The notes below the pieces were generated by a model, which was given only the letters and a program-made list of their open reading frames with translations, made no database searches and had not been told where the DNA came from. The position numbers were made by a program, and so were the translations under genes. A stretch of 64,000 nucleotides of DNA from Megaustenia siamemsis (lineage: Eukaryota; Mollusca; Gastropoda; Stylommatophora; Ariophantidae), in assembly GCA_032433765.1 (NCBI GenBank), contig JAVIAB010000101.1, positions 62,202,092-62,266,091 on the forward strand, in the 5' to 3' direction. Numbering within the stretch: position 1 is the first letter of the stretch; the number at the start of each line of letters is the position of its first letter. Positions 63,490 through 64,000 of the stretch are shown one piece after another.

Positions 63490-64000
63490 GTGTGACCCTT
63501 TTCGTCTTGTCAGACGGTCCAGTGGAGGCTATTGTGTATTTTTTTGAGGTATTGTTATTGCCGAACAGCTTCTCTCGTGGCTAATTCTACCAATGTTTGA
63601 CAAACACACGCGGTCCCATAATGAACAGGTCAGGCTCACTGGTCCACAGGGTTTACCATCCTTTTTCTTCATTCTTTTCGCTTCTAAGTTTTGTCTTAGC
63701 ACACTCTCAAAAGTTGTTATACCGTTCCTTATACATGTTCTACATGATGTGCGATCACTTGCCAGATGTTGCCAGTCGTTTTCACAGATGGAGAAGTCTT
63801 TCAGAGATGATTTGCAGATATCTCTATATCGTAGTTTAGGTCTGCCGATTTGTCTTTTTCCGTGTGTTTGTTCACCATATAGTATTTGCCTGGGGATGCG
63901 CTTCTCTTCCATTCGTTGAACATGCCCTAGCCATCTTAGTCTTCCACTTCTGAGCATCGACATGATTGTTGGGGTCTTAGCACGTTGCAGGACAGTTAAG
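63490..64000 (-). mobile_element. LINE-E C-terminal copy, continues beyond the window
   Basis: Best LINE-E copy: 3' terminus 'gacaagacgaaaagggtcac' (minus), coding end at about 63529. The 5' side leaves the window at 64000. Confidence 0.9.
63529..63963 (-). pseudogene. LINE-E ORF C-terminus (possibly continuing off the window)
   Basis: 144 codons without a stop: 'SGRLRWLGHVQRMEEKRIPR', 'GKRQIGRPKLRYRDICKSSL', 'NDWQHLASDRTSC' and a cysteine/histidine end 'VCLSNIGRISHERSC' that resembles the zinc-binding terminus of many animal LINE ORFs. The true ORF probably starts outside the window. The upstream polymerase cannot be seen. The frame is intact in this copy, unlike those at 1875 and 25940. 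Confidence 0.85.

Overview
The window is about 65% A+T eukaryotic DNA. It holds animal-type retrotransposons, tRNA-derived SINEs, TA-target DNA elements and long simple repeats, and no complete host gene. The mixture (several RTE-like LINEs, a LINE with RNase H, Penelope-like elements with a GIY-YIG domain, tRNA-headed SINEs) points to an invertebrate metazoan. A mollusc-like lophotrochozoan is my guess from general resemblance and is not shown by the sequence. The family labels used here (RTE-A, B, C, D, F; LINE-E, G, H, K; X; Y) are local names for repeats that recur inside the window.

Layout. 1-7.5 kb: a Tc1/mariner-derived MITE in a (TA)n tract, then a three-level nest, RTE-A inside RTE-C inside RTE-B, with target-site duplications (TSDs) readable at both nested junctions. 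7.5-14.3 kb: LINE-G interrupted by an internally deleted RTE-C, then RTE-B fragments on both strands carrying a SINE, and a second LINE-G whose ORF contains a 14-copy 48-bp minisatellite. 14.3-20 kb: a 198-bp candidate host exon with splice signals, mostly unassigned DNA, and RTE-F copies. 20-26.5 kb: SINE, a 14-bp array, RTE-D nested in RTE-F, and two Penelope-like elements head to head. 26.5-35 kb: a direct segmental duplication. Unit 1 gained a 3.2-kb LINE-H, a 70-bp mobile sequence (Y), a pentanucleotide tract and a 30-bp minisatellite that unit 2 lacks. 35-43 kb: a second three-level nest, X inside RTE-C inside RTE-D, then RTE-A and LINE-K. 43.4-44.8 kb: an 18-bp satellite with higher-order structure. 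45-50 kb: a Penelope 3' region holding a retroposed hairpin, then decayed LINEs. 50.9-58.3 kb: inverted copies of a C2H2 zinc-finger sequence; one arm is split by a near-full-length RTE-B that itself carries a SINE. 58-64 kb: SINEs, a B/C chimeric LINE ORF of 306 codons, and LINE-E running off the end.

How it works together. Almost every coding remnant belongs to the retrotransposition machinery: endonuclease, reverse transcriptase, RNase H and GIY-YIG nuclease. All are broken by stops, frameshifts or truncation, so no element here looks autonomous today. The value of the window is historical: paired filled and empty sites, exact TSDs, and minisatellites that can be traced to single-copy ancestors within the window. 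The one candidate for host protein-coding DNA is the exon at 14290-14487. The zinc-finger pair may be host-derived or element-borne.
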